This document shows, in pieces, positions 50,519 to 58,700 of a stretch of 64,000 nucleotides of DNA. The position numbers and the translations under genes are program-made. The notes beneath the pieces are model-generated. The model did not search any database, was not told where the DNA came from, and saw only the letters and a list, made by a program, of their open reading frames with translations. Every line of letters starts with the position of its first letter. Position 1 is the stretch's first letter. This stretch comes from Actinotalea sp. JY-7876 (lineage in GTDB: Bacteria > Actinomycetota > Actinomycetes > Actinomycetales > Cellulomonadaceae): the NCBI RefSeq assembly GCF_014042015.1, contig NZ_CP059493.1, positions 1,860,001-1,924,000 on the forward strand. The letters run 5' to 3'.

Positions 50519-51909
50519 GGCCGCGCGACCTCCTCGATCTGGGCGAGCACCGCGGCGAGCACCGTCTCGTCCTGCGCGACCTCGGGGTCCAGCAGCGCGA
50601 GGACCCGGCGCACCGCGGGTGCCGTCGGCCCGGACGCGGCGACGCGCAGCCGCTCGCCGTCGGGGTCGCGCAGCGGGGCGTCGCCCCGCAGGTGGTGGAT
50701 CCAGGCGGCGACGACGCGGCTGGCGCCCGCCGCGAGCCCGCCCCGGGCGCGCTCCGCCCGCAGCGTCGGCAGGACGCGCACGGGCAGCTTGAGGGAGCCG
50801 TCCGCCGCGATCTGGTCCAGCCGGTGCCGGATGCTCGGGTTCGCGAAGCGCTCGAGGAGCGCGGCGCGGTAGGCGGCGACGTCGGCGGCGGGCAGGGGCA
50901 CATGGGCGGAGGCCTCGTCCCACCACTGCTCGACCCAGCCCCGGCAGGTCTCGTCCGCGATCGCCTCGGCGACGGTGCCGTGGCCGCGCGCGAGGCCGGC
51001 GTACGCGAGCAGCGAGTGGGCGCCGTTGAGGAGCCAGAGCTTGCGGCGCTCGTACGGCTCCACGTCGGGGACCACGAGCGCGCCCGCGGCCTCCCACGCC
51101 GGCCGCCCGGCGGCGAAGGTGCCCGCCATGACCCACTCGCTGAACGGCTCGGTGGTCACCGGGGCCGCGTCGAGCGCTCCGGTGACGGCGCGGACGCGGG
51201 CCACGTCCTCGGCGGTCGGCTCCGGCGTGATCCGGTCGACCATCGTGGTCACCGCCGTCACGTGCGCCGCGGCCCACGCCGCGAGCGCCGGGTCCAGCGC
51301 CTCCGCGAGGTCGAGGACGGCCCGGGCCACGGCCGCGCCGTTGCCGGGCAGGTTGTCGCACGGGACCAGGCTGAGCGGGCCCGCGTCGCTCCTGCGGCGT
51401 GCCGCGAGGCCGGCGACCAGCCGCCCGGGGGCGGTGGCGACCAGGGCGCGCGGGTCCGCCCGGAGCGCGGCCAGGTCCGCCCCCACGTCGGAGCGGTCCA
51501 GGTCGAGGTGCCCGTCCGGCCGCAGCGCGTAACCGGCCTCGGTGACGGTCGTGGTCACGAGCGCGACGCGGGGGTCCGCCAGGTACCGGAGCCACGCCTC
51601 GTGGTCGGCCGCCGCGTGGACGGCGGCCACCGACTCGACGACCTCGTACCGGTCCTGCGCCGCGCCCCGCACCGTGAGCGTGTAGACCGCGTCCTGCGCC
51701 GCGAGGGCGCGCGCGAGGTCGGGGCGGCGGCCGGTGAAGGCCGCGATCCCCCAGTCGCCGCCGTCGGGGGCGTGCTGGGTGTACCAGGCCTGGTGGGCCC
51801 GGAAGAAGCTGCCGAGGCCGAGGTGCACGTGCCGCACCGGCGGGCGGGGCGAGGAGCGGCGGGGGGCACCGCTCGACGACGTCGTCGCTGCGGTCGGTGC
51901 GGTGGTCAT
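50515..51909 (-). CDS. Mannitol dehydrogenase-family oxidoreductase, probable fructuronate reductase
   Basis: A 464-residue long-chain polyol dehydrogenase. HVHLGLGSFFRAHQAWYT is the N-terminal NAD-binding block, VPCDNLPGNGA the conserved middle block, and ERRKLWLLNGAHSLLAY carries the catalytic lysine and the NGxHS motif. The family includes fructuronate reductase (UxuB), tagaturonate reductase and mannitol/arabinitol dehydrogenases. Linkage to beta-glucuronidase and gluconokinase favours reduction of D-fructuronate to D-mannonate. It is transcribed with the kinase from a promoter shared with larA. Confidence 0.72.
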   Translation of the reverse strand: MTTAPTAATTSSSGAPRRSSPRPPVRHVHLGLGSFFRAHQAWYTQHAPDGGDWGIAAFTGRRPDLARALAAQDAVYTLTVRGAAQDRYEVVESVAAVHAAADHEAWLRYLADPRVALVTTTVTEAGYALRPDGHLDLDRSDVGADLAALRADPRALVATAPGRLVAGLAARRRSDAGPLSLVPCDNLPGNGAAVARAVLDLAEALDPALAAWAAAHVTAVTTMVDRITPEPTAEDVARVRAVTGALDAAPVTTEPFSEWVMAGTFAAGRPAWEAAGALVVPDVEPYERRKLWLLNGAHSLLAYAGLARGHGTVAEAIADETCRGWVEQWWDEASAHVPLPAADVAAYRAALLERFANPSIRHRLDQIAADGSLKLPVRVLPTLRAERARGGLAAGASRVVAAWIHHLRGDAPLRDPDGERLRVAASGPTAPAVRRVLALLDPEVAQDETVLAAVLAQIEEVARP

Positions 51910-51940
51910 CCCGCGAGTCTTCAGCGCCCGCACCGGAGCG

Positions 51941-51963
51941 ACAACCGGTTGCCGCCAGTTGCC
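51941..51963 (+). promoter_or_regulatory. Shared 23-bp regulatory motif, copy D
   Basis: ACAACCGGTTGC, CGCCA, GTTGCC, again with the CAACCGGTTG palindrome. It occupies the 98-base divergent gap between the fructuronate reductase-type gene and larA, so one bound repressor could silence both operons. Its near-identity with copy C joins these operons to the uidA-lacI regulon. Confidence 0.68.
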
Positions 51964-52007
51964 GGGCGACGTTGCTCCCCGACCGCGGTGACGGCAGGGT
52001 GGGGCCC

Positions 52008-53300
52008 ATGACGACGTCGACGACCACCACGCCCGAGACCGCCGCGGTGGTCGGCGACCCGACCAGCGTGCTGACGCCCGACGAGGTCCGCGCGTTCGTG
52101 GCCGAGCAGCTCGGCACGCTCGACCTCGACGGGCGCAGCCTGTGCCTCGTGGTCCCCGACGGGACCCGCTCCTGCCCCCTGCCCCTGCTGCTGCGGGCGG
52201 TCCACGAGAGCGTGCACGGCCGGGTGACGCACCTGACGGTGCTCGTCGCGCTGGGGACCCACGCACCCATGGGCGAGGCGGAGCTCGCACGCCACCTCGG
52301 GTACGCCGAGGGTGAGCTGGCGGCGACCTACCCCGGCACCACGGTCCTCAACCACGAGTGGTGGGACGAGGGCACGTTCGTCACGGTCGGCACCATCACG
52401 GCCGACCGCCTGGCCGAGCTGTCCGAGGGCCGCCTGGTGCGCGACGTCGAGGTGCGGCTCAACCGGGCCGTGGTCGAGCACGACGTCACCCTCATCGTCG
52501 GGCCGGTCTTCCCCCACGAGGTCGTCGGCTTCTCGGGCGGCAACAAGTACCTGTTCCCGGGCATCGCCGTGAAGGACGTCATCAACGTCTCGCACTGGCT
52601 GGGCGCCCTCATCTCCAGCGTCGAGATCATCGGGACGCGCGGGACGACGCCCGTGCGCGCGCTCATCGACGAGGCCGCCGCGCTCGTCCCGGGCGAGCGG
52701 CACGCCCTGTGCCTCGTGGTGCGCTCCGGCACGGCCGACCTGCACGCCGCGGCGTTCGGCACGCCCACGTCCGCGTGGGCGGCGGCCGCCGACGTGTCGG
52801 CACAGACCCACGTGCGCTACCTCGACGCGCCGGTGCGCCGGGTCCTGTCGCTGATCCCGGAGAAGTACGAGGACATGTGGACGGGCGCGAAGGGCTTCTA
52901 CAAGGTCGAGCCGGTCGTCGCCGACGGCGGCCAGGTGGTGCTCTACGCGCCGCACATCACGGAGATCTCCGTGATGCACCCGCAGATCGTGGAGATCGGC
53001 TACCACTGCCGCGACTACTTCGTGAAGCAGTGGGACCGCTTCAAGGACGTGCCCTGGGGCGACCTCGCGCACTCCACCCACCTGCGCGGCGCGGGCACCT
53101 ACGACGACGAGCACGGCGAGCGCTGCCGCGTGACGGTCACCCTCGCGACGGGCATCCCGGAGGAGGTCGTGCGCGCCGCCAACCTCGACTACCTGGACCC
53201 CGCCGAGGTGGACGTCGACGCGTGGTCCGCCGACCCGGACACGCTCGTCGTGCCGCAGGCGGGCGAGGTCCTGCACCGGCTCCGCGGCGTCGCGCCGTGA
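52008..53300 (+). CDS. LarA-family nickel-pincer racemase/epimerase, proposed mannonate/gluconate 2-epimerase
   Basis: A 430-residue LarA homologue of typical length. DGTR (51-54), GTHAPMGE (His85), His170, Lys180 in SGGNKYLFPG and His196 reproduce the LarA set; the spacings His170-Lys180 (10) and Lys180-His196 (16) equal those of Lactobacillus lactate racemase (174, 184, 200). Lysine binds the pincer nucleotide and histidines bind nickel or move protons. LarA relatives include a D-gluconate 2-epimerase. Here the enzyme lies in a regulon with UxuB-like and gluconokinase genes, so C2 epimerisation of D-mannonate to D-gluconate is proposed. It overlaps the mutarotase gene (GTGA). Confidence 0.8.
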   Translation: MTTSTTTTPETAAVVGDPTSVLTPDEVRAFVAEQLGTLDLDGRSLCLVVPDGTRSCPLPLLLRAVHESVHGRVTHLTVLVALGTHAPMGEAELARHLGYAEGELAATYPGTTVLNHEWWDEGTFVTVGTITADRLAELSEGRLVRDVEVRLNRAVVEHDVTLIVGPVFPHEVVGFSGGNKYLFPGIAVKDVINVSHWLGALISSVEIIGTRGTTPVRALIDEAAALVPGERHALCLVVRSGTADLHAAAFGTPTSAWAAAADVSAQTHVRYLDAPVRRVLSLIPEKYEDMWTGAKGFYKVEPVVADGGQVVLYAPHITEISVMHPQIVEIGYHCRDYFVKQWDRFKDVPWGDLAHSTHLRGAGTYDDEHGERCRVTVTLATGIPEEVVRAANLDYLDPAEVDVDAWSADPDTLVVPQAGEVLHRLRGVAP

Positions 53301-54202
53301 CCCTCCCCGCGGGCGTCACGCTCGCCGAGGGCGCCGGAGGGCTCCCCGTCGTCCGCGTCGAGAGCCCGGCCGCCACCGCCGTCGTGCACCTCCAGGGTGC
53401 CCACGTCCTCGAGTGGGCGCCCCGGGGGCACGGGCCGGTCCTGTTCCACAGCCGCGCGAGCCGGTTCGAGCCGGGCGTCGCCATCCGCGGCGGGATCCCG
53501 GTGTGCTTCCCGTGGTTCGGCGGGCACGCGAGCGGCGCGGGACCGGCGCACGGCTTCGCCCGCGTGAGCCGGTGGCGGCTCACGGGGGCCGAGCGGCGGG
53601 GCGAGGACGTCGCGCTGCGCCTGGGGCTGGGCGACGACGAGACGACGCGCAGCGGTCCGTGGCCGCACCGCTTCGCCGCCGAGCTCGAGGTCGTCGTCGG
53701 GCAGCGCCTGGGGATCACGCTGGCCGTCACCAACCTCGGCGACGCCGAGCTGACGTACGAGGCGGCCCTGCACACCTACCTGCGGGTGGCCGACGTCGGC
53801 CGCGTCCGCGTGACGGGGCTGGCGGGGCTGCCGTACCTCGACAAGGCGGCCGGGGGCGAGCGCGTCGGGCCGGGCGCGGAGCCGACGCTCGTCCGGGGCG
53901 AGGTCGACCGCGTCTACCTCGGCGCCGGCGAGCCCGTCGTCGTGCACGACGACGGGCGACGGGTCGTGGTGACCACGGACGGGGCCCGCGGCACGGTGCT
54001 CTGGAACCCCGGCCCGGACCGGGCTGCGGCGCTGCCCGACCTGGCCGACGACGAGTGGCCCGAGATGCTGTGCGTCGAGGCCGCCGACGTCGGGCAGGGG
54101 GCGGTGACGCTGGCGCCGGGCGAGACCGGCCGGACGGTCACCGTCCTCACGGTGGAGCCGGGGGGTCCCGGCGACCGGCGCGCACCGTCCCTCACGCGGT
54201 GA
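53297..54202 (+). CDS. Aldose 1-epimerase / D-hexose-6-phosphate mutarotase family protein
   Basis: A 301-residue galactose-mutarotase-fold protein of the YeaD type. AIRGGIPVCFPWFGGH, AHGFARVSRW (catalytic His) and LHTYLRVADV are visible, and Glu in MLCVEAADV matches the catalytic glutamate of the family. It would speed anomer exchange of a hexose, hexuronate or hexose phosphate. The GTG start overlaps the larA stop, so it probably serves the glucuronate pathway, perhaps converting beta-glucuronate released by UidA. Confidence 0.78.
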   Translation: MTLPAGVTLAEGAGGLPVVRVESPAATAVVHLQGAHVLEWAPRGHGPVLFHSRASRFEPGVAIRGGIPVCFPWFGGHASGAGPAHGFARVSRWRLTGAERRGEDVALRLGLGDDETTRSGPWPHRFAAELEVVVGQRLGITLAVTNLGDAELTYEAALHTYLRVADVGRVRVTGLAGLPYLDKAAGGERVGPGAEPTLVRGEVDRVYLGAGEPVVVHDDGRRVVVTTDGARGTVLWNPGPDRAAALPDLADDEWPEMLCVEAADVGQGAVTLAPGETGRTVTVLTVEPGGPGDRRAPSLTR

Positions 54203-54233
54203 CCCCTCACGCGGTGACCCCTCACGCGGTGAG
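54189..54233. repeat. Three tandem 15-bp repeats spanning two stop codons
   Basis: Unit CCCTCACGCGGTGAC is repeated at 54189, 54204 and 54219 (the last unit ends in G). Each unit contains TCAC-gcg-GTGA, giving a stop codon on either strand. The mutarotase gene ends in the first unit and the convergent small gene ends in the third, so the repeat forms the whole junction between them. Confidence 0.8.
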
Positions 54234-54458
54234 CGCCAGGTACGCCACGTCGTCGCCCACCCCGGTGACGTGACCGACCGCGCGCGCGAGCGCCGGGACG
54301 GTCGTCAGGAGGCGCTCGGGTCCCAGGCGCAGGACCCGTCCGTCCGCGTCGCGCGCGAGCTCGGCCCAGTAGCACTCCAGCGCGGGGTCGTACCCCCAGC
54401 GGGACGCGCGCCAGCCCGGGACGGCTGTGGGGCGCTCGAAGGGCGGACGTGCTGCCAT
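54222..54458 (-). CDS. Small conserved-looking hypothetical protein
   Basis: A 78-residue acidic/aromatic protein (FERPTAVPGWRASRWGYDPALECYWAELARDADGRVLRLG...) without signal peptide or membrane segment. The WGYDPALECYWAEL core looks like a small globular domain, but I do not recognise a family. It is divergent from the molybdopterin enzyme gene and its end lies in the tandem repeat. Confidence 0.5.
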   Translation of the reverse strand: MAARPPFERPTAVPGWRASRWGYDPALECYWAELARDADGRVLRLGPERLLTTVPALARAVGHVTGVGDDVAYLALTA

Positions 54459-54531
54459 GGCACGAGCATCTCCCCCACCACCGACACGGCCCGGGGGTGA
54501 CACCGGCCCGCTCAGGACGCAGGCTCGGGAC

Positions 54532-56082
54532 ATGTCCCGTCGCGCGGTCGTCGCCGGCCTCCTGGCCGCCGCGCTGACGCTCGGTGTCGCGCAGCTGGTG
54601 GCGGCGCTGCTGCCGGTCGGCGCCGCACCGCTGACGGCGGTCGGCGACGCGTTCATCGACGTGACCCCGGGATGGCTCAAGGACCTGGCCATCGGCGCCT
54701 TCGGTACGGCTGACAAGACGGCGCTCGTGGTCGCCATGGTCCTCGTGCTGGCGGTGGTCGCGGCCGCGACCGGCCTGCTCGCGGTGCGGTCCCCCGTCGC
54801 GGCGAGCGCCGTCGTGCTCGCGATCGGCGTGCTCGGCGGCGTCGTGGCGGCCGGGCGGCCGGGCAACGGCGTCGCCGCCGCGCTGCCCAGCGTCGTCGGC
54901 GGCGTCGCGGGAGCCCTCGCGCTGCGGATGCTCGCGGAGCGGATCACGCGGGCCTCCCCCGACGACGGCCGGATGTCCCCGGGCGCCCCCGCGAGCGCCG
55001 ACGTGTCCCCCGGACCCGACCGCCGCGGCTTCCTCGCCGGCGCGCTCACGGTCGCCGTCGTCGCGGCGCTGACCGCCGCCGCCGGCACCGTCGCGGGCTC
55101 GACGGCGCGGACCGTCGCCCGCGCCCGCGAGGCCCTGCGCCTGCCGCCCGCGGCCCGGCGGGCGGCGCCGGTGCCGGCGGGCGCGCAGTCGCCCGTGCCG
55201 GGCGTGGTCGACGTCGTGACCGGCAACGGCGCCTTCTACCGGATCGACACCGCGCTGGTGGTGCCGCAGGTCGACCCGGCGACGTGGCGCCTGCGGGTGC
55301 ACGGGATGGTCGAGCGGGAGGTCACCCTCGCCCTGGACGAGCTGCTGGCGGAGGACCTCGTCGAGGCCCACGTGACGCTCGCGTGCGTCTCGAACCCGGT
55401 GGGCGGCGACCTGGTCGGCACCGCGCTGTGGCTGGGCCTTCCGGTGCGCGCGCTGCTCGAGCGCGCCGGGCCGCTGCCCGGGGCGGACATGGTGCTCTCC
55501 ACGAGCGCGGACGGCTTCACGGCGTCCACCCCCCTGCCCGTGCTCCTGGACGACCGGGACGCGCTGCTGGCCGTCGGCATGAACGGTGACCCCCTGCCCG
55601 CGGCGCACGGCTTCCCCGTGCGGATGGTCGTGCCGGGGCTGTTCGGGTACGTGTCGGCGACCAAGTGGCTCACCGACCTCGAGGTGACGCGGTTCGCCGA
55701 CCGGGAGGCCTACTGGACCGCGCGGGGCTGGTCCGCCGAGGGACCCGTCAAGACGGCCTCACGCATCGAGGTGCCGCGGCGCGGCGCCGTCGTCGCGGCC
55801 GGCGACGTCGGCGTGGGTGGTACGGCATGGGCCCAGCACCGCGGGATCACCGGGGTCGAGGTCCAGGTGGACGACGGCCCGTGGGAGGCGGCGACGCTGG
55901 CCGACGAGATCAGCGTCGACACGTGGCGCCAGTGGTCGTGGACGTGGGCGGCGGAGCCCGGGCGCCACGTCCTGCGCGTCCGGGCGGCCGATCCGGACGG
56001 CGTGCAGACCGGGCGCCGGGCCGACGTCGTGCCGGACGGCGCGACCGGCTGGCACGAGGTCGACGTCGAGGTGCGCGGCTGA
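54532..56082 (+). CDS. Membrane-anchored molybdopterin-dependent oxidoreductase, sulfite oxidase-like
   Basis: A 516-residue protein. The first 200 residues hold four or five transmembrane helices, including one just after DRRGFLAGALTVAVV. The rest is a sulfite-oxidase fold: the Moco domain with TLACVSNPVGGDLVGTALWLGLPVRALL, whose cysteine should coordinate molybdenum, FPVRMVVPGLFGYVSATKWL, and a C-terminal Mo-co dimerisation domain (GITGVEVQVDDGPWEAATL). The catalytic part should face outside. The ATG at 54532 is next to the first helix; an upstream start at 54427 adds a hydrophilic stretch. Confidence 0.82.
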   Translation: MSRRAVVAGLLAAALTLGVAQLVAALLPVGAAPLTAVGDAFIDVTPGWLKDLAIGAFGTADKTALVVAMVLVLAVVAAATGLLAVRSPVAASAVVLAIGVLGGVVAAGRPGNGVAAALPSVVGGVAGALALRMLAERITRASPDDGRMSPGAPASADVSPGPDRRGFLAGALTVAVVAALTAAAGTVAGSTARTVARAREALRLPPAARRAAPVPAGAQSPVPGVVDVVTGNGAFYRIDTALVVPQVDPATWRLRVHGMVEREVTLALDELLAEDLVEAHVTLACVSNPVGGDLVGTALWLGLPVRALLERAGPLPGADMVLSTSADGFTASTPLPVLLDDRDALLAVGMNGDPLPAAHGFPVRMVVPGLFGYVSATKWLTDLEVTRFADREAYWTARGWSAEGPVKTASRIEVPRRGAVVAAGDVGVGGTAWAQHRGITGVEVQVDDGPWEAATLADEISVDTWRQWSWTWAAEPGRHVLRVRAADPDGVQTGRRADVVPDGATGWHEVDVEVRG

Positions 56083-56141
56083 GCCGGCGGCGCCCACGGG
56101 CAGGTCACGGGTCAGCCCGCGAGTGACCGTACGATGCGCGC

Positions 56142-57551
56142 ATGACTGACGCCGACGTCGATCTTGCCGCTCCCGTGGACGCACGGCACCGGCGCCGACG
56201 CGTCGTCGCGTGGGCGCTGTGGGACTGGGGGTCGGCGGCGTTCAACGCGGTCATCACCACCTTCGTCTTCACGCGGTGGCTCACCAGCTCGAGCTTCGTC
56301 GACCCCGCCGTGGTCGCCGCCGCCGAGCTGGACCCGGACGGGGCGGCGGGCACCGCCCTGGACCGGGTGCTGGCCGAGCACAGCACCTGGCTCGGGTGGG
56401 GCCTGACCGCCGGCGGCCTCGCGATCGCGCTGCTCGCCCCCGTGCTGGGCGCCCGCGCGGACGACACCGGTCGGCGCAAGCTCCTCCTGGGCGTCTACAC
56501 CGCCGTCACCGTCGCGATCAGCGCCGCGATGTTCTTCGTCACGCCCGACCCGACGAACCTCCAGCAGAACCTGCTGCTCGGGATCTTCCTGCTCGCCGTC
56601 GGCAACATCTTCTTCGAGCTGGCCTCGGTCAACTACAACGCGACGCTGGCGCAGGTCTCGACCCCGCGCGACGTCGGGCGCGTGAGCGGCATCGGGTGGG
56701 GCGCGGGCTACCTGGGCGGCATCGTGCTGCTGCTCATCCTCTTCGTCGGCTTCATCAACCCGGAGACCGGCTGGTTCGGCGTGACCGGCGAGGACGGCCT
56801 GAACATCCGGGCGGCCGTGCTCGTCTCCGCCCTCTGGTTCGCCGCGTTCGCGGTGCCCGTGCTCGTCGCGGTGCCCGAGGTGCCGCGCAGCGCGGGGCGC
56901 GCGCGGCTCGGCATCCTCGGGTCCTACCGCCAGCTCTTCGCCGACGTGCGCGCCCTGTGGCGCGACCGGCGGCAGACGCTGTGGTTCCTGCTCGCGAGCG
57001 CGGTGTACCGGGACGGGCTCGCGGGGGTCTTCACGTTCGGGGCCGTCATCGCGTCCGGGACGTTCGGGTTCACGGCCGACGGCGTCATCGTGTTCGCGAT
57101 CGCGGCGAACGTCGTGGCAGGGCTCGCGACGATCGCGGCCGGGTGGCTCGACGACCGCGTCGGACCGAAGGCGATCATCACGACCTCGCTCGTCGGGCTG
57201 CTCGTCGCCGGGACGGCCGTCTTCCTCCTGCACGACGCCGGCCAGACCGCGTTCTGGGTCTTCGGGCTGCTGCTGTGCCTCTTCGTCGGCCCCGCGCAGT
57301 CCGCGAGCCGCACGCTGCTCGCGCGTCTCATCCCGGCCGGCCGCGAGAGCGAGATCTTCGGGCTGTACGCGACGACGGGGCGCGCGGCGAGCTTCCTCGC
57401 CCCGCTCGGCTTCTCGACCTTCATCGCGCTGTCGGGCTCGCAGCACTGGGGCGTCCTCGGGATCATGGTGGTCCTCGCGATCGGCCTGGCGCTGCTGCTC
57501 CCGGTCAAGGCGGGCCGTCCCCGGGACCGGGTCCTCCTGCCCGCCGCCTGA
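56142..57551 (+). CDS. MFS transporter, UMF1 (Atg22-like) family
   Basis: A 469-residue membrane protein with about 12 helices. AWALWDWGSAAFNAVITTFVF at the start and RVSGIGWGAGYLGGIVLLLI are the markers of the UMF1/Atg22-like group of major facilitator proteins, some of which export amino acids. The bacterial substrate is unknown. It has its own unit downstream of the molybdopterin enzyme. Confidence 0.82.
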   Translation: MTDADVDLAAPVDARHRRRRVVAWALWDWGSAAFNAVITTFVFTRWLTSSSFVDPAVVAAAELDPDGAAGTALDRVLAEHSTWLGWGLTAGGLAIALLAPVLGARADDTGRRKLLLGVYTAVTVAISAAMFFVTPDPTNLQQNLLLGIFLLAVGNIFFELASVNYNATLAQVSTPRDVGRVSGIGWGAGYLGGIVLLLILFVGFINPETGWFGVTGEDGLNIRAAVLVSALWFAAFAVPVLVAVPEVPRSAGRARLGILGSYRQLFADVRALWRDRRQTLWFLLASAVYRDGLAGVFTFGAVIASGTFGFTADGVIVFAIAANVVAGLATIAAGWLDDRVGPKAIITTSLVGLLVAGTAVFLLHDAGQTAFWVFGLLLCLFVGPAQSASRTLLARLIPAGRESEIFGLYATTGRAASFLAPLGFSTFIALSGSQHWGVLGIMVVLAIGLALLLPVKAGRPRDRVLLPAA

Positions 57552-57571
57552 CCCCGACCGCAGCACCCCGC

Positions 57572-57587
57572 GACGGGCGCGCCCGTC
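57572..57587. other. Perfect 16-bp palindrome after the MFS gene
   Basis: GACGGGCGCGCCCGTC lies 21 bases after the UMF1-type gene stop. It could be a short terminator stem or an operator for the hydrolase gene at 57678; I cannot decide between them. Confidence 0.3.
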
Positions 57588-57677
57588 CGGCCCACACTGG
57601 AGGCCTCCGCCGCGGCCCCGGACCGGCGCGGCCGAGGAGGCGCTGGTGCAGGGGTCGCGGTCGGGCGGAGGTGGGTC

Positions 57678-58676
57678 ATGCGCTCCTGGGTGCCGGACGT
57701 GCTGGGGGCGGGCTTCAGCGCGACGACGCTCGAGCTCGGCACGGGGCCGGACGCGGCGGTCGCGACGCTGGTCCGCCACCGGCCCGACCCGCTGCCGGAG
57801 GGGTTCGGCGAGCGGCCCGCGGTGCTGTACGTGCACGGCTTCAACGACTACTTCTTCCAGCGCCACCTGGCCGAGCGCGCCCACGCCGAGGGGTACGCGT
57901 TCTACGCGCTGGACCTGCGCCACGCCGGTCGCTCGCTGCGCGAGGGGCAGGTCCCGCACTACGTCACCGACCTCGCCGAGCACGCGCCCGAGCTCACGCG
58001 GGCGGCGCGCGTGGTCCGCCACGACGAGGGGCACCCGCGGCTCGTGGTGATGGCGCACTCCACGGGCGGGCTGATCGCGAGCCTGTGGGCGCACGGCCTG
58101 CGCCGTGTCGGCGCCATCGACGCGCTGGTCCTCAACAGCCCGTGGTTCGACCTGAACGCGCGCTGGTTCCGGCGCGTCGTGGAGAGCCGCGTGCTCGACG
58201 TCGTCGGTCCGCTCGACCCGCTGCGCGTGGTGGCGGGCGGGACGTCCGCGTACTCCTACCACCTGCACGTCAGCCACGGCGGGCGCTGGGACTACGACCT
58301 CGCGCTCAAGCCGCCCGAGGGCTTCCCCGTGCGGGCCGGGTGGCTGCGCGCCGTCCGCCGGGGGCACGCGCGGCTCGCGCGTGGGCTGCGGATCCCCGTG
58401 CCCGTCCTCGTGGCGACGTCGGCGGAGTCGGGGCCCAACCGGCTCGACAACCCCGATCTGGACCGCCAGGACACCGTGCTGGACGTCGCCCAGATCGCGC
58501 TGCGGGCACCGCTGCTCGGCCCCGACGTCACGCTGGTGAGGATCGAGGGCGGCGTCCACGACCTCGTGCTGTCGGCGCCCGGGCCGCGCGAGGACTACCT
58601 CGCGACGGTGTTCTCGTGGCTGCCCGCGGCGCTGGACCGGCCGCGCACCCTCACCCCGGACGCGGCGACCGTCTGA
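57678..58676 (+). CDS. Alpha/beta hydrolase, monoacylglycerol lipase-like
   Basis: A 332-residue serine hydrolase. VLYVHGFNDYFFQRHLAE contains the oxyanion HG motif, VMAHSTGGLIASL the nucleophile serine elbow, and GGVHDLVLS the catalytic histidine. The pattern fits the serine aminopeptidase S33 / lysophospholipase group. There is no signal peptide, so it acts in the cytoplasm on a small ester or lipid. It converges on the UbiA gene. Confidence 0.78.
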   Translation: MRSWVPDVLGAGFSATTLELGTGPDAAVATLVRHRPDPLPEGFGERPAVLYVHGFNDYFFQRHLAERAHAEGYAFYALDLRHAGRSLREGQVPHYVTDLAEHAPELTRAARVVRHDEGHPRLVVMAHSTGGLIASLWAHGLRRVGAIDALVLNSPWFDLNARWFRRVVESRVLDVVGPLDPLRVVAGGTSAYSYHLHVSHGGRWDYDLALKPPEGFPVRAGWLRAVRRGHARLARGLRIPVPVLVATSAESGPNRLDNPDLDRQDTVLDVAQIALRAPLLGPDVTLVRIEGGVHDLVLSAPGPREDYLATVFSWLPAALDRPRTLTPDAATV

Positions 58677-58700
58677 GCGGAGCCCGCGGCTCGAGGCCTC

